Shown here: piece after piece, positions 1 through 6,107 of the stretch
Numbering within the stretch: the first letter of the stretch is position 1
Layout: each line of letters starts with the position of its first letter
NCBI GenBank assembly: GCA_003454665.1
Contig: DMKB01000384.1
Span: forward strand, 1 to 7,903
Length of the DNA stretch: 7,903 nt
Reading direction: 5' to 3'
From: Nitrospiraceae bacterium
Lineage (GTDB): Bacteria; Nitrospirota; UBA9217
Made by a program: the position numbers and the translations under genes
The notes under the pieces: model-generated
Told to the model about the DNA's origin: nothing
Databases searched by the model: none
What the model saw: the letters and a program-made list of their open reading frames with translations, nothing else

Positions 1-121
1 CCAGAATGATATAGTTATTGTACGTTGTACCGTTCGGTGTGATATACCCGTGAAAATCACGAACCGCCCAGTCAATAGCACCGACCCAGTGAATGCCCGG
101 TTTAATCTCTACTGCACCCAT
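1..121 (-). CDS. A-type flavoprotein (FprA / rubredoxin:oxygen oxidoreductase family), 5' end only
   Basis: The first 40 codons of a minus-strand gene are present and the rest lies beyond the left edge. The N-terminus contains WVGAIDWAVRDFHGY (residues 12-26) and GTTYNNYII (31-39). This is the characteristic opening of the beta-lactamase-like di-iron domain of flavodiiron proteins, which reduce O2 to water or NO to N2O in the cytoplasm with electrons from rubredoxin or F420H2. The ATG at 121 has a good ribosome binding site, GGGAGG at 128-133, 6-7 nt upstream. The gene lies 237 bp downstream of a PerR-type regulator on the same strand, which fits a role in oxygen defence in an anaerobe. Family assignment rests on the N-terminus alone. 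Whether it is an oxygen or NO reductase, and whether it carries a fused rubredoxin or flavin reductase domain, cannot be seen. Confidence 0.8.
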   Translation of the reverse strand, partial: MGAVEIKPGIHWVGAIDWAVRDFHGYITPNGTTYNNYIIL

Positions 122-358
122 GATAAACCCTCCCGTGGTACGATCATTTCCACCAAGGAACAGACAGCGAAGACAACGCGTCAGCGCTGAACCGTGGAAT
201 GAGGCGTCGACAGTATTCTGGTAAACAACAAGAAATGCAAGGGGACAAATCTAACGCGGTTAACAGTTGTTGCAACAACGAGCGCGATACCGCCTCATAA
301 TAACAAAACGCTACGGACAATGATCTCAAATGCGGCCCGAAGATCCGAGACTCTGCTG
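122..358. other. perR-fprA intergenic region with two palindromes
   Basis: This 237-bp gap separates the PerR-type gene from the flavoprotein gene, both on the minus strand. No convincing gene is present. It contains a 14-bp perfect palindrome (266-279) and a 10-bp perfect palindrome, TCAGCGCTGA (181-190). A TATTAT sequence on the minus strand (297-302) could be a -10 element but has no good -35 partner, so I do not call a promoter. There is no clear terminator after the PerR gene, so read-through into the flavoprotein gene is possible. Confidence 0.5.
266..279. repeat. 14-bp perfect palindrome upstream of the flavoprotein gene
   Basis: GTTGTTG followed directly by its reverse complement CAACAAC gives a perfect 14-bp dyad 145 bp before the flavoprotein start codon. 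It could be an operator for a dimeric regulator. Nothing in the sequence names the protein that would bind, and it does not match the PerR box. Confidence 0.4.
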
Positions 359-787
359 CTACGATTTCGCTTTTTTCTTACATGCCGCACAGTACCCGAA
401 GAATTCGACATGACTGTCGACGACAGAACACTCCTTCACTGCCGATTTCGGAAGGGCGATCCTGATCTCGTCCATGACGTCAACGATCCGTTTGCATTTC
501 AGGCAGATAAAATGATGGTGTGTCGCCGTGTTCGGATCATACCGCCGCCGGTCAGGATCGATCCCGAGCTCCTTCAGGGATCCGGCTTTCGTGAGTGCAT
601 GGAGTGTATTATAGACGGTTGCGAAGGACATGGACTGATATTTTTTTGATACGGCCTTATAGACCTGCTCTGCTGATGGGTGAGAGGTGTTCCCATCCAG
701 AAAATCAAGAATAGCAAGGCGCTGCGGGGTACGCTTGAGGCCGTCACCCAGGCCTTTCAAGGCCGGTTTTTTCTTCTGTTTTTTCAT
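359..787 (-). CDS. perR: Fur-family peroxide-responsive repressor, PerR type
   Basis: This is a 142-residue cytoplasmic metal-dependent repressor, full length for the family. The winged-helix DNA-binding half (about 18-80) includes KRTPQRLAIL, HPSAEQVY and the recognition segment SFATVYNTL (54-62). The dimerisation and metal half follows. All five regulatory metal ligands of Bacillus subtilis PerR have counterparts at a one-residue offset: H36, D84, H90, H92 and D103. The structural zinc site is C95/C98 plus C133/C136. The aspartate at 84 favours PerR over Fur; PerR senses H2O2 by iron-catalysed histidine oxidation. The start is the ATG at 787. It has no Shine-Dalgarno sequence and lies 4-5 nt after the predicted transcription start, and no better in-frame start is visible downstream. 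The gene sits between the atp terminator and an oxygen-reducing flavoprotein gene, a likely target. Family is certain; the PerR subtype is strongly supported. Confidence 0.9.
   Translation of the reverse strand: MKKQKKKPALKGLGDGLKRTPQRLAILDFLDGNTSHPSAEQVYKAVSKKYQSMSFATVYNTLHALTKAGSLKELGIDPDRRRYDPNTATHHHFICLKCKRIVDVMDEIRIALPKSAVKECSVVDSHVEFFGYCAACKKKAKS
690..708. repeat. 19-bp direct repeat, copy inside perR
   Basis: This 19-bp stretch is identical to 836-854, 146 bp away in the same orientation. Here it lies inside the perR reading frame and encodes most of LDFLDGN (residues 27-33). The match ends sharply on both sides. Confidence 0.8.
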
Positions 788-790
788 GAT

Positions 791-805
791 TTGGAATGAT
801 TATAT
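791..805 (-). promoter_or_regulatory. PerR-box-like operator over the perR -10 and start site
   Basis: On the minus strand the 15-mer ATATAATCATTCCAA matches the PerR-box consensus TTATAATNATTATAA at 11 of 14 defined positions. It overlaps the -10 hexamer and the expected transcription start, so bound PerR would block polymerase. Part of the match is shared with the TATAAT hexamer itself, so the evidence is suggestive rather than conclusive. The right half-site is the weaker one (5 of 7). Confidence 0.5.
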
Positions 806-828
806 GTTAAAAAGGCCGCCCCTGTCAA
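799..828 (-). promoter_or_regulatory. consensus sigma-70 promoter of perR
   Basis: On the minus strand TTGACA (828-823) and TATAAT (804-799) are both perfect hexamers, separated by 18 bp. Transcription would begin at about 791-792, only 4-5 nt before the perR ATG at 787. The promoter sits about 20 bp past the end of the atp terminator. Confidence 0.8.
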
Positions 829-835
829 GGGCTTT

Positions 836-854
836 TTCCCATCCAGAAAATCAA
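836..854. repeat. 19-bp direct repeat, copy between atp terminator and perR promoter
   Basis: This is identical to 690-708 inside perR. This copy spans the distal part of the terminator T-tract and ends 8 bp upstream of the perR -35 hexamer. It is not translated. Confidence 0.8.
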
Positions 855-880
855 AAAGGCAGGCCCCGGGGGACTGCCTT
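847..880 (-). terminator. factor-independent terminator of the atp operon
   Basis: AAGGCAG (856-862) pairs with CTGCCTT (874-880), and the space between is GC-rich and itself partly self-complementary (CCCC/GGGG). On the minus strand the stem is followed by a T-rich tract, TTTTTGATTTT (857-847). It lies 46 bp after the atpC stop codon, as expected for the operon end. Confidence 0.8.
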
Positions 881-926
881 CGATTTTTCGGTACGAAATA
901 GATTTGCCCATGGCTGCAACACTCCC

Positions 927-1379
927 TCACTTCTGGCCGTGTCTCTCCGCCACCTGAATCCTGGTAAGGGCCCGGAGAAGCTCAACGCGGGCCTTCTCGT
1001 AATCGTGCTCTTCGAGCTGTTCTTGCAGGGCCTTCTCGGCGCGTTCCTTTGCGACTTTGGCCTCTTCGAGATCGATCTCCGAAGCCCGATCAGCCCCTTC
1101 CGCAAGGATAATGACCCTGTTCGGACCGACTTCGGCATAGCCCCAGTCTACAGCCAGGTAATGCCAGTCATTTGCCTCACGATACGAGAGGACCCCGGAT
1201 TTGAGCGTGGTCAGAAACGCCGCGTGTCCGGGCAGGATACCGAACTCACCCTCGCTTCCCGGCGCGACCACCTCGTCCACCCGCTCCGAGCGTACGACCT
1301 GGCGGCTCGGCGCAACAATCTCAAGAAGCATTTTCCCTTTTTCAGCTACCATTGGCTTGTTCCAATCCTTATCACTCAT
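927..1379 (-). CDS. atpC: F1 ATP synthase epsilon subunit
   Basis: The epsilon subunit is part of the central stalk and couples rotor to catalytic head while restraining ATP hydrolysis. The protein is 150 residues. The N-terminal beta-sandwich (about 17-100) contains LLEIVAPSR, EGEFGILPGHAAFLTTLKSG and the YAEVGPNRVIIL strand region. The C-terminal helical hairpin begins near EIDLEEAKVAKERAEKAL. The second helix carries RALTRIQVAE, like the ATP-sensing segment known from Bacillus epsilon, although the arginine expected in the first half of that motif appears replaced. It is the last gene of the operon. The start is ambiguous: ATG 1379 is used here, but an in-frame ATG at 1352 would give a 141-residue protein closer to family length, with AAGGA 13 nt upstream. 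Identity is secure. Confidence 0.95.
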   Translation of the reverse strand: MSDKDWNKPMVAEKGKMLLEIVAPSRQVVRSERVDEVVAPGSEGEFGILPGHAAFLTTLKSGVLSYREANDWHYLAVDWGYAEVGPNRVIILAEGADRASEIDLEEAKVAKERAEKALQEQLEEHDYEKARVELLRALTRIQVAERHGQK

Positions 1380-1414
1380 GTTTTATGAGCTCGATAGTAT
1401 AATGTACGCTACCG

Positions 1415-2836
1415 TTACTTCTTTCCCATAAGGGTCTTCGCTCTCTCATGAACCTCTTCAATCGGGCCGACCATGTAGAACGCCTGCTCCGGATAGTCAT
1501 CGAGCCGGCCTTCTATGATCTCCTTAAATCCCTTGATTGTTTCTTTCAGCGGTACGTATTTACCCGGCGTGCCGGTGAATGCCTCGGCAACCTGGAAGGG
1601 CTGCGACAGGAACCGCTGGATTTTCCTTGCCCGCGCGACGGAGAGTTTGTCCTCTTCCGACAATTCATCCATACCGAGAATGGCAATAATGTCCTGGAGC
1701 TCCCGATATCGCTGGAGCACAAGCTGTACCTGACGCGCCGTTTCGTAATGTTCCTCGCCCAGAATCCGCGGATCAAGCATCCGCGAGGTGGAGTCGAGGG
1801 GGTCGACGGCAGGGTAGATGCCGAGCTCGGCAATCTGCCTCGAGAGCACCGTCGTAGCGTCGAGGTGCGCAAACGCCGTGGCAGGCGCAGGGTCCGTCAA
1901 GTCATCGGCCGGCACATAGATGGCCTGCACGGACGTGATGGATCCTTTTTTGGTCGACGTAATACGCTCCTGGAGGGTCCCCATCTCCGTGCCGAGCGTG
2001 GGCTGATAGCCCACTGCCGAAGGCATGCGGCCGAGCAGGGCTGACACCTCGGAACCCGCCTGGGTGAACCGGAATATATTGTCGACGAACAGGAGCACGT
2101 CCTGACCCATGGCGTCGCGGAAATACTCGGCAACCGTAAGGGCCGAAAGACCGACCCGCAGCCGGGCTCCGGGCGGCTCATTCATCTGGCCGTAGACCAG
2201 GGCCGTTCTTTCGATAACACCGGACTCTTTCATCTCGAGCCAGAGATCGTTCCCCTCACGGGTTCGCTCTCCCACGCCGGCAAACACCGAGTAGCCACCG
2301 TGCTGCTTGGCCACGTTGTTGATGAGTTCCATGATGAGCACGGTTTTTCCCACACCGGCGCCGCCGAAGAGCCCGGTCTTTCCACCCTTGGTATAGGGCG
2401 CGAGCAGATCGATGACCTTGATGCCCGTTTCAAAGAGCTGCTTCGACGGGTCCAGGTCTTCAAGAAGCGGCGCGGGACGATGGATAGGAAGCGTCTCACT
2501 GGTCTTGATCGGCCCCATCTGGTCCACGGGCTCGCCGATCACGTTCATGATCCGGCCGAGCGCCTCCTTGCCGACGGGCATGGAAATGGGTTTGCCGGTG
2601 TCATTCACGTCTATGCCGCGCACGAGACCGTCGGTTGACGACATGGCCACCGTCCGCACCCGGTTTTCTCCCAGGTGCTGTGCGACCTCGAGCGTCAGTT
2701 TGATCTCAGGAGAACCTTGTTCCTTATTCTCCGGCTGTTCGATCCTGAGGGCGTTCATCAATTGAGGAAGATTCCCGACGGGGAATTCGCAGTCCACCAC
2801 CGCTCCCATCACCTGTACAATCTTTCCTGTGCTCAT
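1415..2836 (-). CDS. atpD: F1 ATP synthase beta (catalytic) subunit
   Basis: This is the catalytic subunit of the F1 head, 473 residues, making or hydrolysing ATP at the alpha/beta interface. Visible motifs, numbered from MSTGKIVQVMG, are the Walker A loop GGAGVGKT (158-165), the catalytic glutamate in GERTREGND (E190), the Walker B region LLFVDNIFRF (about 248-257), the SVQAIYVPADDLTDPAPAT segment, and the DELSEED lever (390-396). The ATG at 2836 is chosen over an in-frame ATG at 2875 because AGGGGG (2842-2847) lies 5-7 nt upstream and the protein then begins as the family does. A 21-bp palindrome lies just before this binding site. The gene follows atpG after a 126-bp AT-rich gap and precedes atpC by 35 bp. 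All catalytic motifs are intact. Confidence 0.98.
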   Translation of the reverse strand: MSTGKIVQVMGAVVDCEFPVGNLPQLMNALRIEQPENKEQGSPEIKLTLEVAQHLGENRVRTVAMSSTDGLVRGIDVNDTGKPISMPVGKEALGRIMNVIGEPVDQMGPIKTSETLPIHRPAPLLEDLDPSKQLFETGIKVIDLLAPYTKGGKTGLFGGAGVGKTVLIMELINNVAKQHGGYSVFAGVGERTREGNDLWLEMKESGVIERTALVYGQMNEPPGARLRVGLSALTVAEYFRDAMGQDVLLFVDNIFRFTQAGSEVSALLGRMPSAVGYQPTLGTEMGTLQERITSTKKGSITSVQAIYVPADDLTDPAPATAFAHLDATTVLSRQIAELGIYPAVDPLDSTSRMLDPRILGEEHYETARQVQLVLQRYRELQDIIAILGMDELSEEDKLSVARARKIQRFLSQPFQVAEAFTGTPGKYVPLKETIKGFKEIIEGRLDDYPEQAFYMVGPIEEVHERAKTLMGKK

Positions 2837-2852
2837 CACTAACCCCCTGTTG

Positions 2853-2873
2853 GAGACATTCCAGGAATGTCTC
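2853..2873. repeat. 21-bp palindrome immediately upstream of the atpD ribosome binding site
   Basis: GAGACATTCC (2853-2862) and GGAATGTCTC (2864-2873) are exact reverse complements around a single A. In the mRNA this would form a stem of about 9 bp with a minimal loop. Its 3' end is 5 nt before the AGGGGG Shine-Dalgarno sequence of atpD. It could affect ribosome loading or mRNA processing, or be a protein operator. The structure is seen directly; the role is inference. Confidence 0.6.
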
Positions 2874-2892
2874 ATTGCAAATTAAAAATTGT

Positions 2893-2931
2893 AAAATGCA
2901 AAATATCACTGAAAAAATAATTTTGCATTTT
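2893..2931. repeat. AT-rich inverted repeat in the atpG-atpD gap
   Basis: AAAATGCAAAAT (2893-2904) and ATTTTGCATTTT (2920-2931) are perfect 12-bp inverted arms around a 15-bp spacer. One mismatch outside the arms, pairing continues for another two bases. Related words (TTGCAAATTAAAAATTG, TTTTGCACTT) surround the arms. There are no paired G/C blocks or unidirectional T-tract typical of a terminator. It resembles a short interspersed intergenic element more than a regulatory hairpin. Confidence 0.6.
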
Positions 2932-2962
2932 GCACTTCTTATTTATCACTCTGCATTGAATG

Positions 2963-3826
2963 CTACTTCAATGCTTCAGCGCCGCCCACGATTTCGGAAA
3001 TTTCCTTCGTGATCATGGCCTGGCGGGTCTTGTTGAATTTCAGCGTCAATCGCCCGATCATGTCCTTTGCATTTCTCGTCGCCGAGTCCATGGCGGTCAT
3101 GCGGGCGCCCACTTCACTCGCCTGGCTCTCCAGGAGTGATCGATAGACCTGCACCTCAATATGCTTCGGCAGGATCGATCCCAGGATCGCCTCAGCCGAC
3201 GGTTCGTAGAGATAATCCACGGCCCGCATGAAGGGATCACTCTCTTCCGGCGGTTCTACGGGCAGAAGCTTCTCGAGCGTGACTTTCTGGGTAATAACAC
3301 TCTTGAATTCATTGTAGAGAAGGTATACGTCATCAGTCTCGGACGCGATAAACTGCTCGACGACATACTGACCGATGGGCGCAGCCGTTTCATAGCCTAT
3401 GGTCCCGAGGCCCATCCACACCTTCCCGAGCTTGTACTCTCGCTTACGGAAAAAATCTCTTGCCTTCCGCCCGACGATATCAACGGTGACGTCCTTGCCC
3501 TCTGCCTGGAACTGCTTGATGGTCTCAACGGCATGGCGAAGGATGCTCGTGTTATACGCGCCGCACAGGCCGCGGTCCGACGTGAGCACGAGGAGCGTAA
3601 CACGGTTCGGCTCGCGCTTCGCCAGGAGCGGATGCTGCACTCGCTCGGCACTGGTGGCCAGGTTTGCAATCACGGCGAGCATCTTCCGCGCATAAGGCCG
3701 GGCGGCGATCACCCGTTCCTGGGCACGGCGCAGCTTTGCGGCAGCCACCATCTTCATGGCGCTCGTAATCTGCTGGGTCTTTTTGACGCTCGTTATTTTT
3801 CTTTGAATATCTCGTAAGCTCGGCAT
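2963..3826 (-). CDS. atpG: F1 ATP synthase gamma subunit
   Basis: The gamma subunit is the rotating shaft inside the alpha3beta3 head. The 287-residue length is normal. The N-terminal helix has the family signature LRDIQRKITSVKKTQQITSAM, with MVAAAKLRRAQ following. The Rossmann-like middle contains VLTSDRGLCGAYN. The C-terminal helix contains the conserved ASEVGARMTAMDSATRNA region and ends EISEIVGGAEAL. The ATG at 3826 has GAGGA close upstream (3-4 nt spacing). The gene is separated from atpA by a 132-bp repeat-bearing gap and from atpD by 126 bp. No unusual residues were noticed. Confidence 0.97.
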   Translation of the reverse strand: MPSLRDIQRKITSVKKTQQITSAMKMVAAAKLRRAQERVIAARPYARKMLAVIANLATSAERVQHPLLAKREPNRVTLLVLTSDRGLCGAYNTSILRHAVETIKQFQAEGKDVTVDIVGRKARDFFRKREYKLGKVWMGLGTIGYETAAPIGQYVVEQFIASETDDVYLLYNEFKSVITQKVTLEKLLPVEPPEESDPFMRAVDYLYEPSAEAILGSILPKHIEVQVYRSLLESQASEVGARMTAMDSATRNAKDMIGRLTLKFNKTRQAMITKEISEIVGGAEALK

Positions 3827-3846
3827 AGTTCCTCAAATCCTAAATT

Positions 3847-3950
3847 CGACTATCGAAATCCGAAATAACTTCCCACGGTGGAACAGCGGTTTTTTTTGCA
3901 TTCTCATCTTGCGATTTCGAAATTACTTCGAGTTTCGGATTCAATTTCGC
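3847..3950. repeat. inverted repeat words of the CGAAATCCGAAA type in the atpA-atpG gap
   Basis: AATCCGAAA (3857-3865) is the exact reverse complement of TTTCGGATT (3933-3941). CGAAATC (3854-3860) is likewise matched by GATTTCG (3913-3919). The gap is built of variants of the words TTCGAAAT and CCGAAAT on both flanks, around a T8 run (3890-3897). It encodes nothing I can recognise and does not look like a terminator for the minus-strand operon. Confidence 0.5.
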
Positions 3951-3958
3951 GTTTGCTA

Positions 3959-5467
3959 TTAAGCCGAAAACGTTCCTTTGAACTCTTCGACCACTGACTT
4001 GATGCGGCCCTTTAGGTCGTCGTCCAGCTGCTTCTTGGTTGCGATATCTTCGAGGAGCGCCGGATGTTTTGACGCGACGAACCGGACCAACTCCTCTTCG
4101 AACTTCTTGAGGGCGGTGACCGGAATATCGTCCACGTAGCCGTTCGTGCCCGCGAAGATCACGAGAACCTGCTGAGCCACGGAGAGCGGCGCATATTGAT
4201 CCTGCTTCAGGAGCTCCACCATCCGCTGGCCCCTGCTCAACTGGTCACGCGTGGCCTTGTCGAGATCGCTGCCGAACTGCGAAAAAGCCGCCAGTTCACG
4301 GTACTGCGCGAGGTCGAGCCTCAGCGTTCCGGCAACCTGCTTCATGGCCTTGATCTGGGCGCTTCCCCCCACTCGGGAGACGGACAGACCGACGTTGATC
4401 GCCGGCCTCACGCCTGAATAGAACAGGTCGGCTTCGAGGAATATCTGCCCGTCTGTAATCGAGATCACGTTCGTCGGGATGTAGGCAGACAAGTCGCCTG
4501 CCTGGGTCTCGATGATCGGAAGCGCCGTGAGCGACCCGCCGCCGAGTTCGTCCGAGAGCTTTGCCGCGCGCTCAAGGAGCCGCGAATGAAGGTAAAACAC
4601 GTCTCCGGGGTATGCCTCGCGGCCGGGCGGCCTGCGGAGCAGCAGTGAAACCTGGCGGTAGGCCGTTGCCTGCTTCGAAAGGTCGTCATAGATGATGACC
4701 GCGTGCCTGCCTTTGTCGCGAAAATATTCCCCGATGGTACAGCCGGTGTAGGGCGAAATGAACTGGAGCGGCGCCGGGTCGGAAGCAGTGGCCGCGACAA
4801 CGATGGTATACTCCATCGCCCCGTGCTCCTCCAGGGTCTTCACCACCTGCGCCACGGTTGAACGCTTCTGGCCGATGGCCACATAGATGCAGATGACATC
4901 CTGGCCTTTTTGATTGATGATCGTGTCAACAGCCACCGCGGTCTTTCCGGTCTGGCGGTCGCCGATGATCAGTTCGCGCTGTCCGCGGCCGATGGGAATC
5001 ATGGCATCAATGGCCTTGAGGCCGGTCTGGAGCGGCTCGCGCACGGGCTGGCGTTTCACGATACCAGGCGCGATCACTTCGATGCGCCGCTGTTCTTTCG
5101 ATTCAATGGGGCCCTTGCCGTCCACCGGCTGGCCGATACCGTCCACCACCCGGCCGATAATGGCATCACCCACCGGAACTTCAGCGATCTTCTTGGTCCG
5201 CTTGACCAGATCGCCCTCGCGGATCTGGGTGTCGTCGCCCATGAGCACCGCACCGACGTTCTCCTCTTCGAGGTTCAGCGCCATGCCCATCACCCCGCCG
5301 GGGAATTCCAGCAGTTCTCCTGCCATGACGTGGTCAAGTCCGTAGACCTTGGCGATACCGTCACCAACGGTGATGACCGTGCCGACTTCGGCAACTTCAA
5401 CCGCCTTTTCAAAACCCGATATTTTCTTTTTAATAATCTCGCTGATTTCCTGTGCCTTAATCTGCAT
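3959..5467 (-). CDS. atpA: F1 ATP synthase alpha subunit
   Basis: This is the non-catalytic nucleotide-binding subunit of the F1 head, 502 residues. Numbered from MQIKAQEISEIIKKKI, it shows the N-terminal stalk-binding helix (1-20), the beta-barrel domain, the P-loop GDRQTGKT (169-176, the same position as in E. coli alpha), and PIIETQAGDLSAYIPTNVIS. The arginine finger in SVSRVGG is about residue 365. The C-terminal helical domain ends in EFKGTFSA. The ATG at 5467 is preferred over an upstream in-frame start at 5515: AAGGAG (5477-5482) is 9 nt upstream and the protein then begins as alpha subunits do. It lies 103 bp downstream of atpH and 132 bp upstream of atpG. Long plus-strand open frames over this gene are antisense shadows. 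Confidence 0.98.
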   Translation of the reverse strand: MQIKAQEISEIIKKKISGFEKAVEVAEVGTVITVGDGIAKVYGLDHVMAGELLEFPGGVMGMALNLEEENVGAVLMGDDTQIREGDLVKRTKKIAEVPVGDAIIGRVVDGIGQPVDGKGPIESKEQRRIEVIAPGIVKRQPVREPLQTGLKAIDAMIPIGRGQRELIIGDRQTGKTAVAVDTIINQKGQDVICIYVAIGQKRSTVAQVVKTLEEHGAMEYTIVVAATASDPAPLQFISPYTGCTIGEYFRDKGRHAVIIYDDLSKQATAYRQVSLLLRRPPGREAYPGDVFYLHSRLLERAAKLSDELGGGSLTALPIIETQAGDLSAYIPTNVISITDGQIFLEADLFYSGVRPAINVGLSVSRVGGSAQIKAMKQVAGTLRLDLAQYRELAAFSQFGSDLDKATRDQLSRGQRMVELLKQDQYAPLSVAQQVLVIFAGTNGYVDDIPVTALKKFEEELVRFVASKHPALLEDIATKKQLDDDLKGRIKSVVEEFKGTFSA

Positions 5468-5536
5468 CGTAAAGGGCTCCTTCTCTGAATTACATTTCAA
5501 AACCGTGCCACACACGGATCGACGAAGTGAAACCCG

Positions 5537-5562
5537 TCTTTTTTCGCTGCGCCTCCGCGGTC
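5537..5562. repeat. CGCTGCGCCTCCGCGGT-type intergenic word in the atpH-atpA gap
   Basis: The stretch TTTTTTCGCTGCGCCTCCGC and the adjacent GGT closely resemble the interspersed intergenic word TTTCTCTGCGCCTCTGCGGT that I recall from many environmental bacterial genomes. It lies in the 103-bp gap between atpH and atpA, well away from the atpA ribosome binding site. The identification is from memory; a single copy is present in this window. Confidence 0.35.
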
Positions 5563-5570
5563 TATCGTGT

Positions 5571-6107
5571 TTATTTCATGAACCGCTCTCTCATTTTATC
5601 GAGCTGGTTCTTGATCGTCCCGTCGTAGATCACACTGCCGATCCGGGCCGTTGCCCCGCCGATGACCGCCGGGTCGACCTGCGCATCGATTTCCACGTCC
5701 CTGCCCGTGATCTTCTCGAGCTTCTTTTTTATGCCTGCCAGGTCCGCCGGGGCAACGGGCACTGCCGTCGTCAGCTTGACCGACGCCCGATTCTGCCGCT
5801 CTGCGAGCAGTTCCTCGAACGCCTGGTGTACTTCGCGCACATACCGGATCCTGCCGCTCTCGGCAAGATATTCGATAAACCGCTGCGTTTCCTTCTGCAG
5901 TTTCAGCCGCGTCGAGAGTTCCTGTATGACGGCCTTCTTATCATCGGGAGCAAAGGCAGGGCTGACGAACAGTTTCTGGACACGGGGCTGCGACTCGATA
6001 GCGCCCATAAAGGAATTGAGGTCCGCCCGCACCTTGTCGACGATCTTCTTCTCTTCGCTCAACTCCACCAAGGCCTTGGCATACCGCTTCGCTATGATCC
6101 CGATCAC
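5571..6107 (-). CDS. atpH: F1 ATP synthase delta subunit (OSCP type)
   Basis: This subunit caps the F1 head and joins it to the b/b' peripheral stalk. At 178 residues it has normal family length. The N-terminal helical bundle begins IIAKRYAKALVELSEE, with RVQKLFVSPAF and TQRFIEYLAESGR following. The C-terminal domain carries the conserved DPAVIGGATARIGSVIYDGTI (near 145-165) and ends in a helix. The start codon is GTG at 6107, overlapping the atpF stop in GTGA (4 nt). TAGGAGG (6114-6120) lies 6 nt upstream, so translational coupling with atpF is likely. A 103-bp gap follows before atpA. Confidence 0.96.
   Translation of the reverse strand: MIGIIAKRYAKALVELSEEKKIVDKVRADLNSFMGAIESQPRVQKLFVSPAFAPDDKKAVIQELSTRLKLQKETQRFIEYLAESGRIRYVREVHQAFEELLAERQNRASVKLTTAVPVAPADLAGIKKKLEKITGRDVEIDAQVDPAVIGGATARIGSVIYDGTIKNQLDKMRERFMK

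Noticed and set aside
290..312. second PerR box upstream of the flavoprotein gene
   Set aside because: One half-site (ATTATGA on the minus strand) is good, but the other matches only 3 of 7 positions, giving 9 of 14 overall, not better than background in AT-rich DNA.
144..329. 61-codon minus-strand frame between perR and the flavoprotein gene
   Set aside because: No ribosome binding site and no protein-like pattern; it covers both palindromes and ends before the flavoprotein start.
687..1388. 233-codon plus-strand open frame across perR and atpC
   Set aside because: It overlaps the perR promoter, the atp terminator and most of atpC; its composition is that of antisense translation.
1380..1414. 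internal promoter before atpC (TATACT on the minus strand)
   Set aside because: A -10-like hexamer is present but no -35 sequence lies at a suitable distance.
2837..2875. N-terminal extension of atpD to an ATG at 2875
   Set aside because: The extension would translate the palindrome and ribosome binding site; the ATG at 2836 has AGGGGG upstream and gives the family's normal N-terminus.
4910..5488. 192-codon plus-strand open frame opposite atpA
   Set aside because: It is antisense to a fully conserved alpha subunit, has no ribosome binding site and an implausible histidine- and aspartate-rich composition typical of a reverse-strand shadow.
5468..5515. N-terminal extension of atpA to 5515
   Set aside because: It would translate through AAGGAG, and the residues do not resemble any alpha subunit start; 5467 is well supported.
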